From NCBI RefSeq assembly GCF_003202435.1, contig NZ_QJHK01000002.1:124001-188000 (forward strand): DNA of 64,000 bases, written 5' to 3'. Below are positions 46,801 through 57,052 of the stretch, one piece after another. The stretch is from Flavobacterium cheongpyeongense. GTDB lineage: Bacteria; Bacteroidota; Bacteroidia; Flavobacteriales; Flavobacteriaceae. A program made the translations under genes and the position numbers. The notes below the pieces were generated by a model. That model had not been told where the DNA came from. It was given only the letters and a program-made list of their open reading frames with translations, and did not search any database. Positions within the stretch are counted from its first letter, which is position 1, and every line of letters starts with the position of its first letter.

Positions 46801-49800
46801 TTACCAAGTTGGACTGATTGAACTTAAATTGCAATCATACGTTAATGATGCAGAATCATTTCCTTTGCTTCCAACTCGAACTTTAGTTAAATGGGTTCCA
46901 TTGATGGAATGATAAAAACTAACATAGAAATATTGTCTAGCTTTTATACCTCCGATTTTATATTTATTATATTCTGTTTTGTCAATACCGACATAAATTA
47001 TATTATTAACATTTTTAATCGAAACTTTATCAGTTGGGAAGTTTACGTTTTCATAAAGTGAGATATTATCATTAATATTGAAAGAATAGGTAAGCACGGT
47101 CACCACCATATTATTCATATTCAAACTAGGGGATAGTTCCGTTCCATTAACAACTGTTACACTGGTAGGGCAAAATTTGCTTGGATCAACCGGACACTTG
47201 ACATTTGGGTAAGTTTGATATACCGGGGATAATTTTCTGATTAATGATTTAGTCTGACCATTTTGTACTTTTAAACTGCCTTTTCCTGTATGAGATTCTG
47301 TTGAAACCAAATCGGGCGGCATAGTATTAAATCCAAAATGTGTATTCGGCTTCCATGACTTTATTTCTTCGAATCCTTCAAATCCCATTTGTTGGTATTT
47401 CGAATTGGATGCTACCGCAATTGGTAATTTATACCCATACCCATATTGTGCTGCACTATAACGATCCAGGGCATCCTTGTTTTCCAGTTCGGGACCATAC
47501 GGACTTACTTTTGTAACGCTGCTGGCATAGGTCCAATTATCAGTTTTTGCAATCCATATACCATTAGAAATTTGATAAAATGGAATGAAATTATTAAAAA
47601 AACCTTCATTTCTTGGATCATTAGTATTAGTTGCTGATGTAGCATTTCTTCCTGTCAAATACGCGTATGATTTCTCGGCTTTCCAATTTCCTTTAATATT
47701 CCATAAATAAGGATTTAATTTTAAATCAAATGAATAAACAGGAGTGCCGTCTTCGGAAGTATATGGAGCGCCCGTATATACTGTTACAGGCACACCTCCG
47801 GAACCAGTATAAGTTACATATTTATTTGGATCTCTTTCAGGATAAAGTGGTAAGCCAGATTCTTTTTGGGTGTTCCAAAAATCTTTATACACAATAGCAT
47901 TTGCATTTAGAATTTTAGGATTAATTGACGCGGAACTGGAATAAATAAAACTATTTGCATTTAAATCACCATTGGCAATTGGGTTTGTCATCGTTGTTAT
48001 GGTCGCCATCGGTGCTGATTGCAAATTGCGATAACCGGAACGTATAATTTTAAATTTAATACTATTGGTGTCTGCGCATGGGTTAGTATAATTTCCATTT
48101 CGATCCATCAATAATATAGCACCATTATTGACTGATACAACCCATAATTTGTACGCTGTTGGTTGGTTTTGCGGAAATACTTCAGAGGTTTGTGTTAGAC
48201 CGTCTTTTATGTAAAGTTCATCCCCAACATGAAATATACCAGTTAATGGTCCAGTATAATTTTCTAATGTATATCCAGCATCTTTATTTACAGGATCAGT
48301 ACCAACAGGTGTAGCTGAAGTTTTTGCAATTAAAGTACCTTCAATACCAATATTTTTACTGGCCATTCCCATTCCGTCATACATCCAGTAGGCGGGATAG
48401 GTAAAGGAATAATAATTATCGTTGTATTCGTTTTGAGTCTGGGTCAAAATAACTTCGCCGCTATCAGCATCCCAGGCTATATTTTTAGTATTTATTGTAG
48501 AACCTAAATCATAAGCTGTTTTTTCAAGGAGAATACCCGATTTGTGAACATGTTTTGTCGTTACCGCAGTGCGCAGTAAATTTTCATGATAAGACAATTT
48601 CGGAATAACTTTAGGTACAAATACAGGGAAAATACCAAACAAAACAGTGGCGACATTCGCATCAAATCCTACAAGGTTGGTTTCAGAATGGCTTTCATTA
48701 AAATCATTCACTAAATCATAATCAACACCTATTAATTTCGTTTCAACCTCTCCTGCCGAATTGATTGTTGTTAAATTGTTAACTAAATTTTGATCTGCAT
48801 CAACATTGTATTTATATTTTACATACGAAGTTGGGACAGCAGGACTCGCAGGATTTTGCTGTAAAAGTAAATCAGCCTGGCTCTCAGCATATACATATTG
48901 TGATTTCATTTTGCCATTCATGTCATTGGTTTCAATTGAATAACCTTGTGACATGGTAAGATGGTTTCTTACTCTTACATTTGCTGTTTTAATTGCAGCC
49001 CCTAAAATATCATTCGGTACTATATCTGGTCTGGTATCTAGTTTTGTATAGTTAACTTTTGTTGGAAAATCATAACTTGTATAATGTTCTGTAACAACAA
49101 TACCTGTGGCGTGTTTTTTTACCTTAAACTGTGTTGCCTCATCTTTACGTTCGAGGTTTTTTACTGTGACGCGCGAATAAGTAATTCTTGGCGCAGGAAA
49201 AAAGTCTTTTCCAAATGGTTTTTCAATGTAATTGTTTTCTTTTGGGGCAGCAATATTTTCGGCATAATTTCCCTGATTATTATAAAAAGGTTCTACCAAA
49301 GGATTTTCGGAGCAGGAATTAGGCTCGAAAGTAGCAACACCACTGGATTTTCCAAATTCATTTTTGTAGGTATAGGTCTGTCCATATTGCATCGTATCTG
49401 GATCTGAATTTTCATCACCTGTATTGCCAAGCATTTTACCCCAGTTGTCACTTAATTTTATTGAGGTTACTCTTAAACCGCCACCTAATTTGCTTCCTGT
49501 AGGATTTTCTAGTCGTATCCAGGATTTATTTGGGTCAAAATTACTGGCGCAGCCTTTATCATTTAAAGCTTTATTAGGACCATTAAAGATCTCAGAAATA
49601 GCCTTAATACTTCCTACTAAATCTTTAACAATTGAAGTAAAATCATCATTTACGCTGTCCCCTCCTAAACTGTAAACAACTCGATTTAGATACGTTCTGC
49701 CAAATCCCCAGCCTGCTTTTGCTATTGGATTAACATTATCGTTTGAGTTAGTCCCGCCATCAAGCTTTAAAAATTCTAAAGGAATTGAAACTACTGTGCC

Positions 49801-52800
49801 TTCTGATCGTTCAGTTATCGTTATTGGATTAGCTTCTTCATCTTTAATTTTAAAATAACCCGAAACATATTCCTTCTGCCAGCTTTTGCTTGTCATATTC
49901 AATAAAAAGCGAAACTGTATGGGTTTGTCTAAATTTTCTTCTAAATATTTTGCAATAAATTCGTCTTTGTTTGTAACTGAAGTTTCATTATTTAATTTGA
50001 CATACAGATATTTGTTTTGTGAGCCATTACCGTATAATGTGCTGGTTATAGTAGTTGGGGGAACAGGAACGTTTCCACATCCTAAAACCTTAAACATCTG
50101 CATAGCCTTTTTGTTTTGAACATATTGATAATCATCACTTTCGGTTTCGATGGAAATTTTTCCGCCAGAAGGCAAAGTAACGGTCTTTAATGTCCACGCA
50201 CCGGTATATAAATTCGCCTTTACCAAATCTTGTTCTACAAAAGGAAATTCTGCAGTTGATAAATCGGATGAAGTTATTTCACTGTTTCCGCTATGTTCAG
50301 GATTCACTTTGTAATTACCCCAGATGTCAAACCCTTTTAAATCATAATCCGGATTATTAGTTCCGTAATCAAAAACATAAGGTGTATATTTTCCCATTTT
50401 CGAACCTCTGTATGTAAAATAAACACGTTCTAATGTCAACTTTCCTTTTGCATTATCACCTGTTAGTTCCACAGCGGTTCCGTCATTGTTTGGCATTCCT
50501 TTGCATAAGTTATAATTGTAAACAAAATGGGCTGTTTTTATAGGTTTTATTGCGCCATCTTCACCCGGATCCGTAATACCACCTGCTGAATTGGATACTT
50601 CAGGCAGCGAATATAGTCTTATGGATTTAATTTTATACATTTTTCCGGAACCTGAACCTATACCACCAGTTTCTCCCAGAGCACCTCTGGCATCTTTCCT
50701 TTCCTCCAGATCAAAGAAGGCCACATGTGTTTTAGTGACAATTCGGGTTAAATATTTTAATTCTTTTTCGCCATACAAATAGGTTCCTTTTTCATCTTCT
50801 TTTTTAGAAATAAGCCCTCTGTTATAAGTGGCCATATTTTCTTCATACGGAATTCTCCATTTATAATTAGAATTTTTGCTTTCATACTCAAATTTAGTAT
50901 AACTTCCCAAATCATTAATGGAGGGACCATTGTCATCAATGTCCTGATAGTCGGTGGACAAAACTGAAGTTAATAAATAAGAGTGTGCATAAGAGGGTGT
51001 AGTAATTTTATTTAAATACTGATCGCTTTTATTGTCTGGACTGTAATTTTTAGTTAGATCTGCATCATAAGGAACTAATCCACTGGTATTGTTTCCGGTT
51101 TTACCCGACACATCAAAAGTTGCTTCTACTTTTTTGGTGTTATAAACGGTATTTCCGTACACATAGGTGGTGCCATTATTTTGTACTACTTTTATACCGG
51201 CTGTATGATGTAGTTTGGCATTGGGGTTTCTTATAATGAAATTAGAGTCTCTGATTGCTTCTTCGTCAGTGATTTTTTGAACTAGTTGATTTCTTAGTAC
51301 GCGTTTAGTTCTTTTAATTGGAATTTGACTTGTCTCGCTGGTTTCATTATAATATCTAGGTGTTAGGGTTCTGCTTTTGGATGGTCCGTCAAGTCCAAAT
51401 CGCAACGGATTTGTATTTTGGATTCCGTTGTAAATATTAATTTCCGGATCTGCTGACATGCTTCCAACCAGCCTAAAACTTACAGGTTCATAACCGGGAG
51501 CTTTTTTATCTGTATTTTTTTCTTCTAAATGTTTTATCGTATTATTATTCTGAAACCAGCCATCAGTTGAACTAACTGTAGTTGTTTTTTTAAAGTCAAA
51601 ACCCCAATGCAGTAATTCCCCAATCCCAAATTCTGCTCCTGTACTAATTCCTGTTCCTCTGTCTACAACGGCGTCGTTGTAAACATAACTTACTTTTGAA
51701 CGATATGGTCTAAACATTCCTGAAACACCCTGTCCTTCAATATTATAGGTATCGTAGGTGTAATTTGTGACAGGAAGTGCCGTGGTGTTTTCAGAAACAT
51801 TTCTTTCATATTCTCTGTTAAAGTCCAATATTCCAGATTGCTTCTTTTTATATTCAGTATATTCATACCCAAAGGCTTTTTCTGGACGATATTTATACTC
51901 CGGTGCAATTTCCTGATAAGATCCGTATCCGGTCATTTGGAACTGCGGCTCTAAGAACCAGGCTTCAATACCCACGGCACCATTAAAACTAAAACTGTAA
52001 TTATTAAACCCTATTCGTTTACTTGGTGTAAAACTTTGATTATTAAAAGAAATACTTCCTCCAATACTCTCTTTATTTTCTATACGAGTATCATGATTAG
52101 ATTCACAATTTGCAACATACGCTTTGTTTTTTACTGATGCAGATAAATTAAGATTCTCAAGTCCTTTTCGACTATTGAATCCCAATCCTATTGTACCTGT
52201 ACCATCGATGTAATTAACTACACCACTTGATTGTGTTGTCATTTTTTGGGAAATACTTAGTGAAGGGGTCACACTTGCACCCTCAGTAACTGAACTTGTA
52301 AAATTTAGTCCAACGCCTACTTCGTCGCTTAAATTAAAACCGACTCCAAACGAAGGCCGGAAAGAAACACCTTCATAATTGTTGTATTCTACTCCAATAC
52401 CGGCACCGGCTGTAAACAATTTGCTGTCAGTTCCTGCAAATGCCAGATTTACACCTAAATTAGTACCTACGGTTATATTCTTTTTCAGGTTATTTTCATA
52501 AAGTATTTCATCACCATTAAAATCATCTGGTAATCCCCGAACCTGACGCTCAATCTGACCTATATTTAAATTCCAGCCTAATCCTACCCATGAGGCTTCC
52601 TGATCCATCGTAATTCCAGAATTGTAGGAAAGATTTATAGGGTATCCACCTACATCCATGATCGGGATGTTGTAATTAAAATCTCCATTAGTTAAATCTA
52701 CCATATCAGATGTACCGATAGGAGTAAATGCATTAAACTCTGGTTGTGTCGGACCACTTGTTAAAGCATACATCTGAAGAGGCTGTAAAGTTTCTAACAG

Positions 52801-52866
52801 AATCATCATGGCTAAATAAATAGCGATTGTTTTTTTTATTTTGCTTATTTTTTTTTGCTTAATCAT
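46801..52866 (-). CDS. Large SpvB/Rhs-like secreted partner of the Rhs toxin
   Basis: The 2021-aa protein has a basic N-terminus and a transmembrane-type signal (AIYLAMMILLETLQPL), then a start typical of Bacteroidota Rhs-partner proteins (FTPIGTSDMVDLTNGDFNYN, SWVGLGWNLNIGQIERQVRG). The long body is beta-rich and full of YTF/YAY-type repeats. There is no toxin-like tip. In insecticidal Tc toxins an SpvB-type protein completes the shell around an Rhs protein; this one may do the same, but no such structure is known for it. Downstream come the 194-aa protein and rhs in one operon. Its C-terminus lacks the YDEDTQRLIAELDENN ending, which is in the next gene. Confidence 0.75.
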   Translation of the reverse strand: MIKQKKISKIKKTIAIYLAMMILLETLQPLQMYALTSGPTQPEFNAFTPIGTSDMVDLTNGDFNYNIPIMDVGGYPINLSYNSGITMDQEASWVGLGWNLNIGQIERQVRGLPDDFNGDEILYENNLKKNITVGTNLGVNLAFAGTDSKLFTAGAGIGVEYNNYEGVSFRPSFGVGFNLSDEVGVGLNFTSSVTEGASVTPSLSISQKMTTQSSGVVNYIDGTGTIGLGFNSRKGLENLNLSASVKNKAYVANCESNHDTRIENKESIGGSISFNNQSFTPSKRIGFNNYSFSFNGAVGIEAWFLEPQFQMTGYGSYQEIAPEYKYRPEKAFGYEYTEYKKKQSGILDFNREYERNVSENTTALPVTNYTYDTYNIEGQGVSGMFRPYRSKVSYVYNDAVVDRGTGISTGAEFGIGELLHWGFDFKKTTTVSSTDGWFQNNNTIKHLEEKNTDKKAPGYEPVSFRLVGSMSADPEINIYNGIQNTNPLRFGLDGPSKSRTLTPRYYNETSETSQIPIKRTKRVLRNQLVQKITDEEAIRDSNFIIRNPNAKLHHTAGIKVVQNNGTTYVYGNTVYNTKKVEATFDVSGKTGNNTSGLVPYDADLTKNYSPDNKSDQYLNKITTPSYAHSYLLTSVLSTDYQDIDDNGPSINDLGSYTKFEYESKNSNYKWRIPYEENMATYNRGLISKKEDEKGTYLYGEKELKYLTRIVTKTHVAFFDLEERKDARGALGETGGIGSGSGKMYKIKSIRLYSLPEVSNSAGGITDPGEDGAIKPIKTAHFVYNYNLCKGMPNNDGTAVELTGDNAKGKLTLERVYFTYRGSKMGKYTPYVFDYGTNNPDYDLKGFDIWGNYKVNPEHSGNSEITSSDLSTAEFPFVEQDLVKANLYTGAWTLKTVTLPSGGKISIETESDDYQYVQNKKAMQMFKVLGCGNVPVPPTTITSTLYGNGSQNKYLYVKLNNETSVTNKDEFIAKYLEENLDKPIQFRFLLNMTSKSWQKEYVSGYFKIKDEEANPITITERSEGTVVSIPLEFLKLDGGTNSNDNVNPIAKAGWGFGRTYLNRVVYSLGGDSVNDDFTSIVKDLVGSIKAISEIFNGPNKALNDKGCASNFDPNKSWIRLENPTGSKLGGGLRVTSIKLSDNWGKMLGNTGDENSDPDTMQYGQTYTYKNEFGKSSGVATFEPNSCSENPLVEPFYNNQGNYAENIAAPKENNYIEKPFGKDFFPAPRITYSRVTVKNLERKDEATQFKVKKHATGIVVTEHYTSYDFPTKVNYTKLDTRPDIVPNDILGAAIKTANVRVRNHLTMSQGYSIETNDMNGKMKSQYVYAESQADLLLQQNPASPAVPTSYVKYKYNVDADQNLVNNLTTINSAGEVETKLIGVDYDLVNDFNESHSETNLVGFDANVATVLFGIFPVFVPKVIPKLSYHENLLRTAVTTKHVHKSGILLEKTAYDLGSTINTKNIAWDADSGEVILTQTQNEYNDNYYSFTYPAYWMYDGMGMASKNIGIEGTLIAKTSATPVGTDPVNKDAGYTLENYTGPLTGIFHVGDELYIKDGLTQTSEVFPQNQPTAYKLWVVSVNNGAILLMDRNGNYTNPCADTNSIKFKIIRSGYRNLQSAPMATITTMTNPIANGDLNANSFIYSSSASINPKILNANAIVYKDFWNTQKESGLPLYPERDPNKYVTYTGSGGVPVTVYTGAPYTSEDGTPVYSFDLKLNPYLWNIKGNWKAEKSYAYLTGRNATSATNTNDPRNEGFFNNFIPFYQISNGIWIAKTDNWTYASSVTKVSPYGPELENKDALDRYSAAQYGYGYKLPIAVASNSKYQQMGFEGFEEIKSWKPNTHFGFNTMPPDLVSTESHTGKGSLKVQNGQTKSLIRKLSPVYQTYPNVKCPVDPSKFCPTSVTVVNGTELSPSLNMNNMVVTVLTYSFNINDNISLYENVNFPTDKVSIKNVNNIIYVGIDKTEYNKYKIGGIKARQYFYVSFYHSINGTHLTKVRVGSKGNDSASLTYDCNLSSISPTW

Positions 52867-53835
52867 AATAGTATTTCAGTATAGATATTATTGAGTGGGA
52901 TATTTAATGAAATCATTTGGAGATAATAAGAACATAATTTGAAAGATGGTTAGTTCTATGAGAATTATTTTTGTTTGATTCTTTTAATTTACTGATGGAT
53001 CTTTTATGATTTAATAACGTTTATTAAATTATACTTGTCAAATATTTTCAGGCAGAACACTTATTTTATTATATTCTAGACATTTTAAAAGAGCATATAA
53101 AAATTAAAATCGTAATTAACTTAATACTCATAGCTGTTTACAGATGTGTGTTTTTTTTACACAAAAAAACTTGTTAAATTTAACTACAAACTTAAAATTT
53201 TTCATTCACGAAATAATAATTTTTAAAATAATAATTTTCAACCATTTAGTTAAATAATTGTTGATAACTAATAATAAAATATAATACTATGCTTGATAGC
53301 TTTATTATTGTGGTATTAGTATTCCGAATATTTTATGTCACTTAATTGGTTTCTGATAATTCTCAAACAAAAGAACTGAATGTACCACTAATTGGTCAAT
53401 GTGAATTTTAAATAATAATTACTTTTTTTATCGGTGCTTTTCCGGTTATTCTGATCAATCTATATAACTTTATTCTTTTATAGTTCTTTTTAAAATATAA
53501 ATTCTATTTATACCTTTATCTTTTTTCACACTTCTTTTTTTTGATTTATTTTAATGCCAAAGTGTATTATACTATTAATCGTTATCGAATTTATATTGCT
53601 TTTGGAACCGATTTTCTTAGACATATTATGCATTAATAACTCTATAAAAAGCAATACCTGCATATTGATATAAAACGCAAAGATTCAAGTTGAAAATCAG
53701 TATTGATAATACGTGCACCTAACTTTCAGAAAAACAGAAAAGGAAGAGTTAAATATTAATCAAATATTAAGCGATTAAAAAAAATAAAATATATTTACAA
53801 TTCGTTATTTTGTAAATATTAAAATATACTATAAA
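52867..53835. other. 969-bp AT-rich intergenic region
   Basis: No gene, RNA or clear remnant was seen between the divergent Rhs operon and the ApbE operon. It contains AT-rich near-repeats (two AATAATAATTTT-type units around 53207-53240) and must hold promoters for both sides. A TTATTTTG -7-like sequence at about 53805-53812 is a weak candidate for the plus-strand operon. Confidence 0.5.
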
Positions 53836-54270
53836 ATGAAACTAACAGCATTATTACTTTTGATTACATTTCTTCCTATAAATTGGGAACCGGACTTTAA
53901 TAATGCTAAAAAAACAGCAAAAGAGAAGAACGAATTAATTCTTTTAAATTTTTCTGGTTCAGACTGGTGCGGACCATGTATTGTTTTACACAGAGATTAT
54001 CTGGGAAATCCGAACTTTACTCAAATGGCAAATGATAATTTGATATTGGTCAACGCTGATTTTCCAAGAAAAAAGAAAAATATCGGAACACCGGAGCAGG
54101 TAAAAAGAAACGAAGAGTTAGCTGAAATTTATAATAAAGAAGGAAGTTTTCCACTGACGCTACTTTTGGATTCAGATGGTAAAGTTCTTAAAATCTGGCG
54201 TGGAAAACCGGAAATTACCCCTGATGAATGGACTGCCGAAATAAAAGCAATCTGCGACAGTAAAAAATAA
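53836..54270 (+). CDS. Thioredoxin-family protein with WCGPC
   Basis: The 144-aa protein has a short hydrophobic N-terminus (about 4-15) and a thioredoxin fold with W44-C-G-P-C48 and a cis-Pro in GSFPLTLLL (near 108). It is closest to the periplasmic DUF255/thioredoxin_7 group. It begins an operon of four genes with gaps of 11 bp, a 4-bp overlap, and 18 bp. It probably delivers electrons to, or assembles disulfides in, the partner proteins; the Cys-rich DUF4266 tail is a candidate target. Confidence 0.88.
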   Translation: MKLTALLLLITFLPINWEPDFNNAKKTAKEKNELILLNFSGSDWCGPCIVLHRDYLGNPNFTQMANDNLILVNADFPRKKKNIGTPEQVKRNEELAEIYNKEGSFPLTLLLDSDGKVLKIWRGKPEITPDEWTAEIKAICDSKK

Positions 54271-54281
54271 AATATAAAAAG

Positions 54282-55205
54282 ATGCAAAAATATTCAAAAT
54301 CCTTAAAACTCATGGGAAACAGCTTTACTATTACAGTTGTAGCTGAAAATGAGAAAACAGGAAATGAGAATATTAACCTGGCTGTTGAAGAAATCAGAAG
54401 AATTGAAAAACTTCTGACTACTTATAATGATGATAGTCAAACTAATTTAATTAATAGAAATGCTGGTATACAACCCACAGTTGTAGATGCTGAAGTTTTC
54501 AGTCTAATTGAAAGATGTCTCGGAATTTCAAAGATTACACAAGGAGCGTTTGATATATCGTATGGCAGTATCGATAAGAGTCTGTGGAACTTCGATAAAG
54601 CAATGACAAAATTGCCTGACGCTGAAACGGCTTTAAAAATGGTACATCTTATTGATTACAGAAATATTGTTCTGGATAAAGAGAATTATTCTGTCTTTCT
54701 AAAAGAAAAAGGTATGCGGATAGGTTTTGGAGGAATCGGAAAAGGTTATGCAGCAGAGATGGCGAAACAGATCTTAATAAAACAAAATGTACTTAGTGGA
54801 ATTATCAATGCCAGCGGAGACTTATCAGCCTGGGGATTACAACCAGATGGTAAAAGATGGACTATTGGTGTAGCCGACCCAGACTCCCCAAATACCCCAT
54901 TTTCTTATATGGAAATATCCAATAAAGCGGTAGCTACATCAGGGAATTATGAAAAATTTGTAACTATTAACAATAAAAAATATTCACATACTATTGACCC
55001 CAATACCGGTTTACCTATTACCGGAATAAAAAGTGTTACCATTATTGCTTCAAATGCCGAATTTGCAGATGCTATGGCAACACCTATTGCAGTGATGGGA
55101 ATAAAGGCTGGCTTATATTTAATTGACCAGATACCTGATTTATATTGTATTATAATCGACGATAACAACAAAATTTACACTTCAAAAAACATTCGCCTAA
55201 AATGA
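54282..55205 (+). CDS. apbE: ApbE-family FAD:protein FMN transferase
   Basis: The 307-aa protein has ApbE motifs: a LMGNSFTITV start, GAFDISYG, GGIGKGYAAEMA, NASGDLSAWG, ATSGNYEKF, KYSHTIDPNTGLP, and the Mg2+ site ADAMATPIAVMG. The family attaches FMN from FAD to a Ser or Thr of secreted flavoproteins (NqrB/C, RnfG, FMN-bind proteins). Unlike most ApbE proteins, it has no signal peptide or lipobox visible, so it is either cytoplasmic or starts further upstream than annotated. The next gene overlaps its stop by 4 bp (ATGA). No classical FMN acceptor is seen in the operon. Confidence 0.92.
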   Translation: MQKYSKSLKLMGNSFTITVVAENEKTGNENINLAVEEIRRIEKLLTTYNDDSQTNLINRNAGIQPTVVDAEVFSLIERCLGISKITQGAFDISYGSIDKSLWNFDKAMTKLPDAETALKMVHLIDYRNIVLDKENYSVFLKEKGMRIGFGGIGKGYAAEMAKQILIKQNVLSGIINASGDLSAWGLQPDGKRWTIGVADPDSPNTPFSYMEISNKAVATSGNYEKFVTINNKKYSHTIDPNTGLPITGIKSVTIIASNAEFADAMATPIAVMGIKAGLYLIDQIPDLYCIIIDDNNKIYTSKNIRLK

Positions 55206-55435
55206 AAAAGCCAAAGCAACAAAATTTCGTATTGCTATGTAGTATTGCTTTCACAGGCATCCTACTCTCTTCTTGCACTTCGGTAAAAGAATACCAAAAA
55301 GAAAAAATAAACGATTCTGAGATGGTATTGTCTAACAGGAAAATCGAAAAGACAGAACTCAGTTTTCAATCCTACCGTGAAGGAGCTTCCGGTGCAAATT
55401 CTGGCAAAAGTGGCGGTGGCTGCGGCTGTAACTAA
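55202..55435 (+). CDS. DUF4266 lipoprotein with glycine/cysteine-rich tail
   Basis: The 77-aa protein has a lipobox (LLSSC), a short charged middle (about 26-60), and the family ending with GANSGKSGGGCGCN. DUF4266 proteins accompany DUF3570 proteins in many Gram-negative genomes; their role is unknown. The GGGCGC tail could bind a metal or a cofactor, or be a substrate for the thioredoxin-like protein. Coupled by 4 bp to apbE. Confidence 0.85.
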   Translation: MKKPKQQNFVLLCSIAFTGILLSSCTSVKEYQKEKINDSEMVLSNRKIEKTELSFQSYREGASGANSGKSGGGCGCN

Positions 55436-55453
55436 TTTTCATACTATAAAAAA

Positions 55454-56635
55454 ATGAAAAGAATATTCATTACAGGACTTGCTTTATTAGGATTATTCCA
55501 ATTGAGAGCACAAAATATTCCTACAGACTCTACTGCTTATAAGAGTAAAAAATTAAAACTTGAAGAAGTAAATTTAGTTTCGAGTTATTACAAACAAGAT
55601 GGAAACAATTCCGCAGTTACAGGCGGAACCGGCTCTGAACATCTTACAGATATTGCAAATACTATTGATGTTAAATTAGTTAAATACGGAGAAACCGGAA
55701 TTAAGCATACTTTTGATATCGAAGCGGGTATTGACCATTACACATCTGCTTCCTCAGATATGATAGATTTAAGTGCAAATTCATCTGCTTCTTCTTCTGA
55801 TAATCGTTTCTACCCTTCTTTAACATATTTAAGGGAAAATGAAGCAGCCGGAAGAACCATTGGTATTGGTGTTTCATCATCAACCGAATATGATTATCAG
55901 TCTTTTGGTGGAAACATCAGTTTTTCGCAAAAAACAAAAGATAAAAACGGTGAATTTACTGCAAAATTTCAAACTTTTATCGATCAACTAAAATTAATTC
56001 AGCCTGTTGGGGCCTCTACGAGTGAAGAATATGGAAGTAGTGCCAATAGAAATACTTTTGCAGGAACTTTAAGCTATTCTCAGATTGTAAATAAAAACCT
56101 TCAAATAATGATTATAGGAGATGTTATTAGTCAAAACGGCTATTTGAGTCTTCCTTTTCACAGGGTTTATTTTGCAAACGGATCTGTAAATCAGGAAAAA
56201 ATGCCGGATACGAGATTAAAAATTCCTTTAGGTTTCAGAGCCAGCTATTTTTTGGGAGATAATATGATTATTAGGGCTTATTATAGATATTACACAGATG
56301 ATTGGAGCTTAAAAGCGCATACGGCTGATCTCGAAATTCCTGTGAAGTTATCACAAGCTTTTTCGATTAGTCCATTTTACAGATATTATACGCAAACAGG
56401 AACCAAATATTTTAAACCTTATGGTGAACATACAGCTGCTGATGCATATTATACCAGCAACTATGATTTATCAAAGTTTGACAGCAGTTTCTTTGGTATG
56501 GGAATGAAATTCACACCTCCTAATGGCATCTTTGGTCTTAAACACTGGAATACATTAGAGATTCGTTACGGTCATTATACCAGAACCACTAATATGACTT
56601 CGGATATTATAAGTATCAACATTAAGTATAAATAA
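55454..56635 (+). CDS. DUF3570 outer-membrane beta-barrel protein
   Basis: The 393-aa protein has a signal peptide (ending near LRAQ) and a beta-barrel pattern of alternating aromatic strands (RASYFLGDNMIIRAYYRYYT, FSISPFYRYYTQTGTKYF) ending in IISINIKYK, a C-terminal outer-membrane strand. It matches the DUF3570 family. It is the last gene of the operon and is followed by a terminator. With ApbE, thioredoxin and DUF4266 it forms a conserved set of unknown function, which suggests an outer-membrane redox or flavin-linked process. Confidence 0.87.
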   Translation: MKRIFITGLALLGLFQLRAQNIPTDSTAYKSKKLKLEEVNLVSSYYKQDGNNSAVTGGTGSEHLTDIANTIDVKLVKYGETGIKHTFDIEAGIDHYTSASSDMIDLSANSSASSSDNRFYPSLTYLRENEAAGRTIGIGVSSSTEYDYQSFGGNISFSQKTKDKNGEFTAKFQTFIDQLKLIQPVGASTSEEYGSSANRNTFAGTLSYSQIVNKNLQIMIIGDVISQNGYLSLPFHRVYFANGSVNQEKMPDTRLKIPLGFRASYFLGDNMIIRAYYRYYTDDWSLKAHTADLEIPVKLSQAFSISPFYRYYTQTGTKYFKPYGEHTAADAYYTSNYDLSKFDSSFFGMGMKFTPPNGIFGLKHWNTLEIRYGHYTRTTNMTSDIISINIKYK

Positions 56636-56700
56636 AAGGTATTAATTTTAATCTGACTTAATTTCAAATTATAATAAAGCGTTAAAATAACTTGTTCATA

Positions 56701-56738
56701 AAAAAGTTGAGATCATCCCCGGAGGTTCTCAACTTTTT
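56701..56738 (+). terminator. Terminator of the ApbE-DUF3570 operon
   Basis: A 12-bp stem (56701-56712 with 56727-56738), a 14-nt loop and a T-run of eight lie 65 bp past the DUF3570 stop. Confidence 0.85.
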
Positions 56739-56794
56739 TTTAAAAAGGAAGTATAAAATGGATCATTTCCTATAAGATTTTAATCAATTTTATC

Positions 56795-56959
56795 TTATGG
56801 TTCTTTATAATTATTCTTCTGTGTTTTATGATAATTTTGAGAGGGTTCTAAAATACCTTTTGGAGATGCTAATATTATGCTTTGATTAATTTCAAATTTT
56901 ATACCTGTTGGATCAACTAATTTCAGAGTGGTGGACAAACTAAAAAATCTTTTTTGCCC
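56795..56959 (-). pseudogene. Possible C-terminal remnant of a VOC/glyoxalase-like protein
   Basis: The minus-strand frame encodes 54 codons after an in-frame TAA, with no usable start, and includes KLVDPTGIKFEIN, a pattern like the last metal-binding strand of vicinal-oxygen-chelate proteins (DPxGxxxE). The end reads to a stop at 56795. It is short, so a chance open frame is possible. The rest of 56739-57052 shows no gene. Confidence 0.25.
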
Positions 56960-57052
56960 TTAATGTAAAGTCTTTATATAATTCAGATTTTTCACAGAAT
57001 AAAAAGCTAAATTTTTAAAATATTAATAGTTTTGATGTACTCTTATTCGAAT

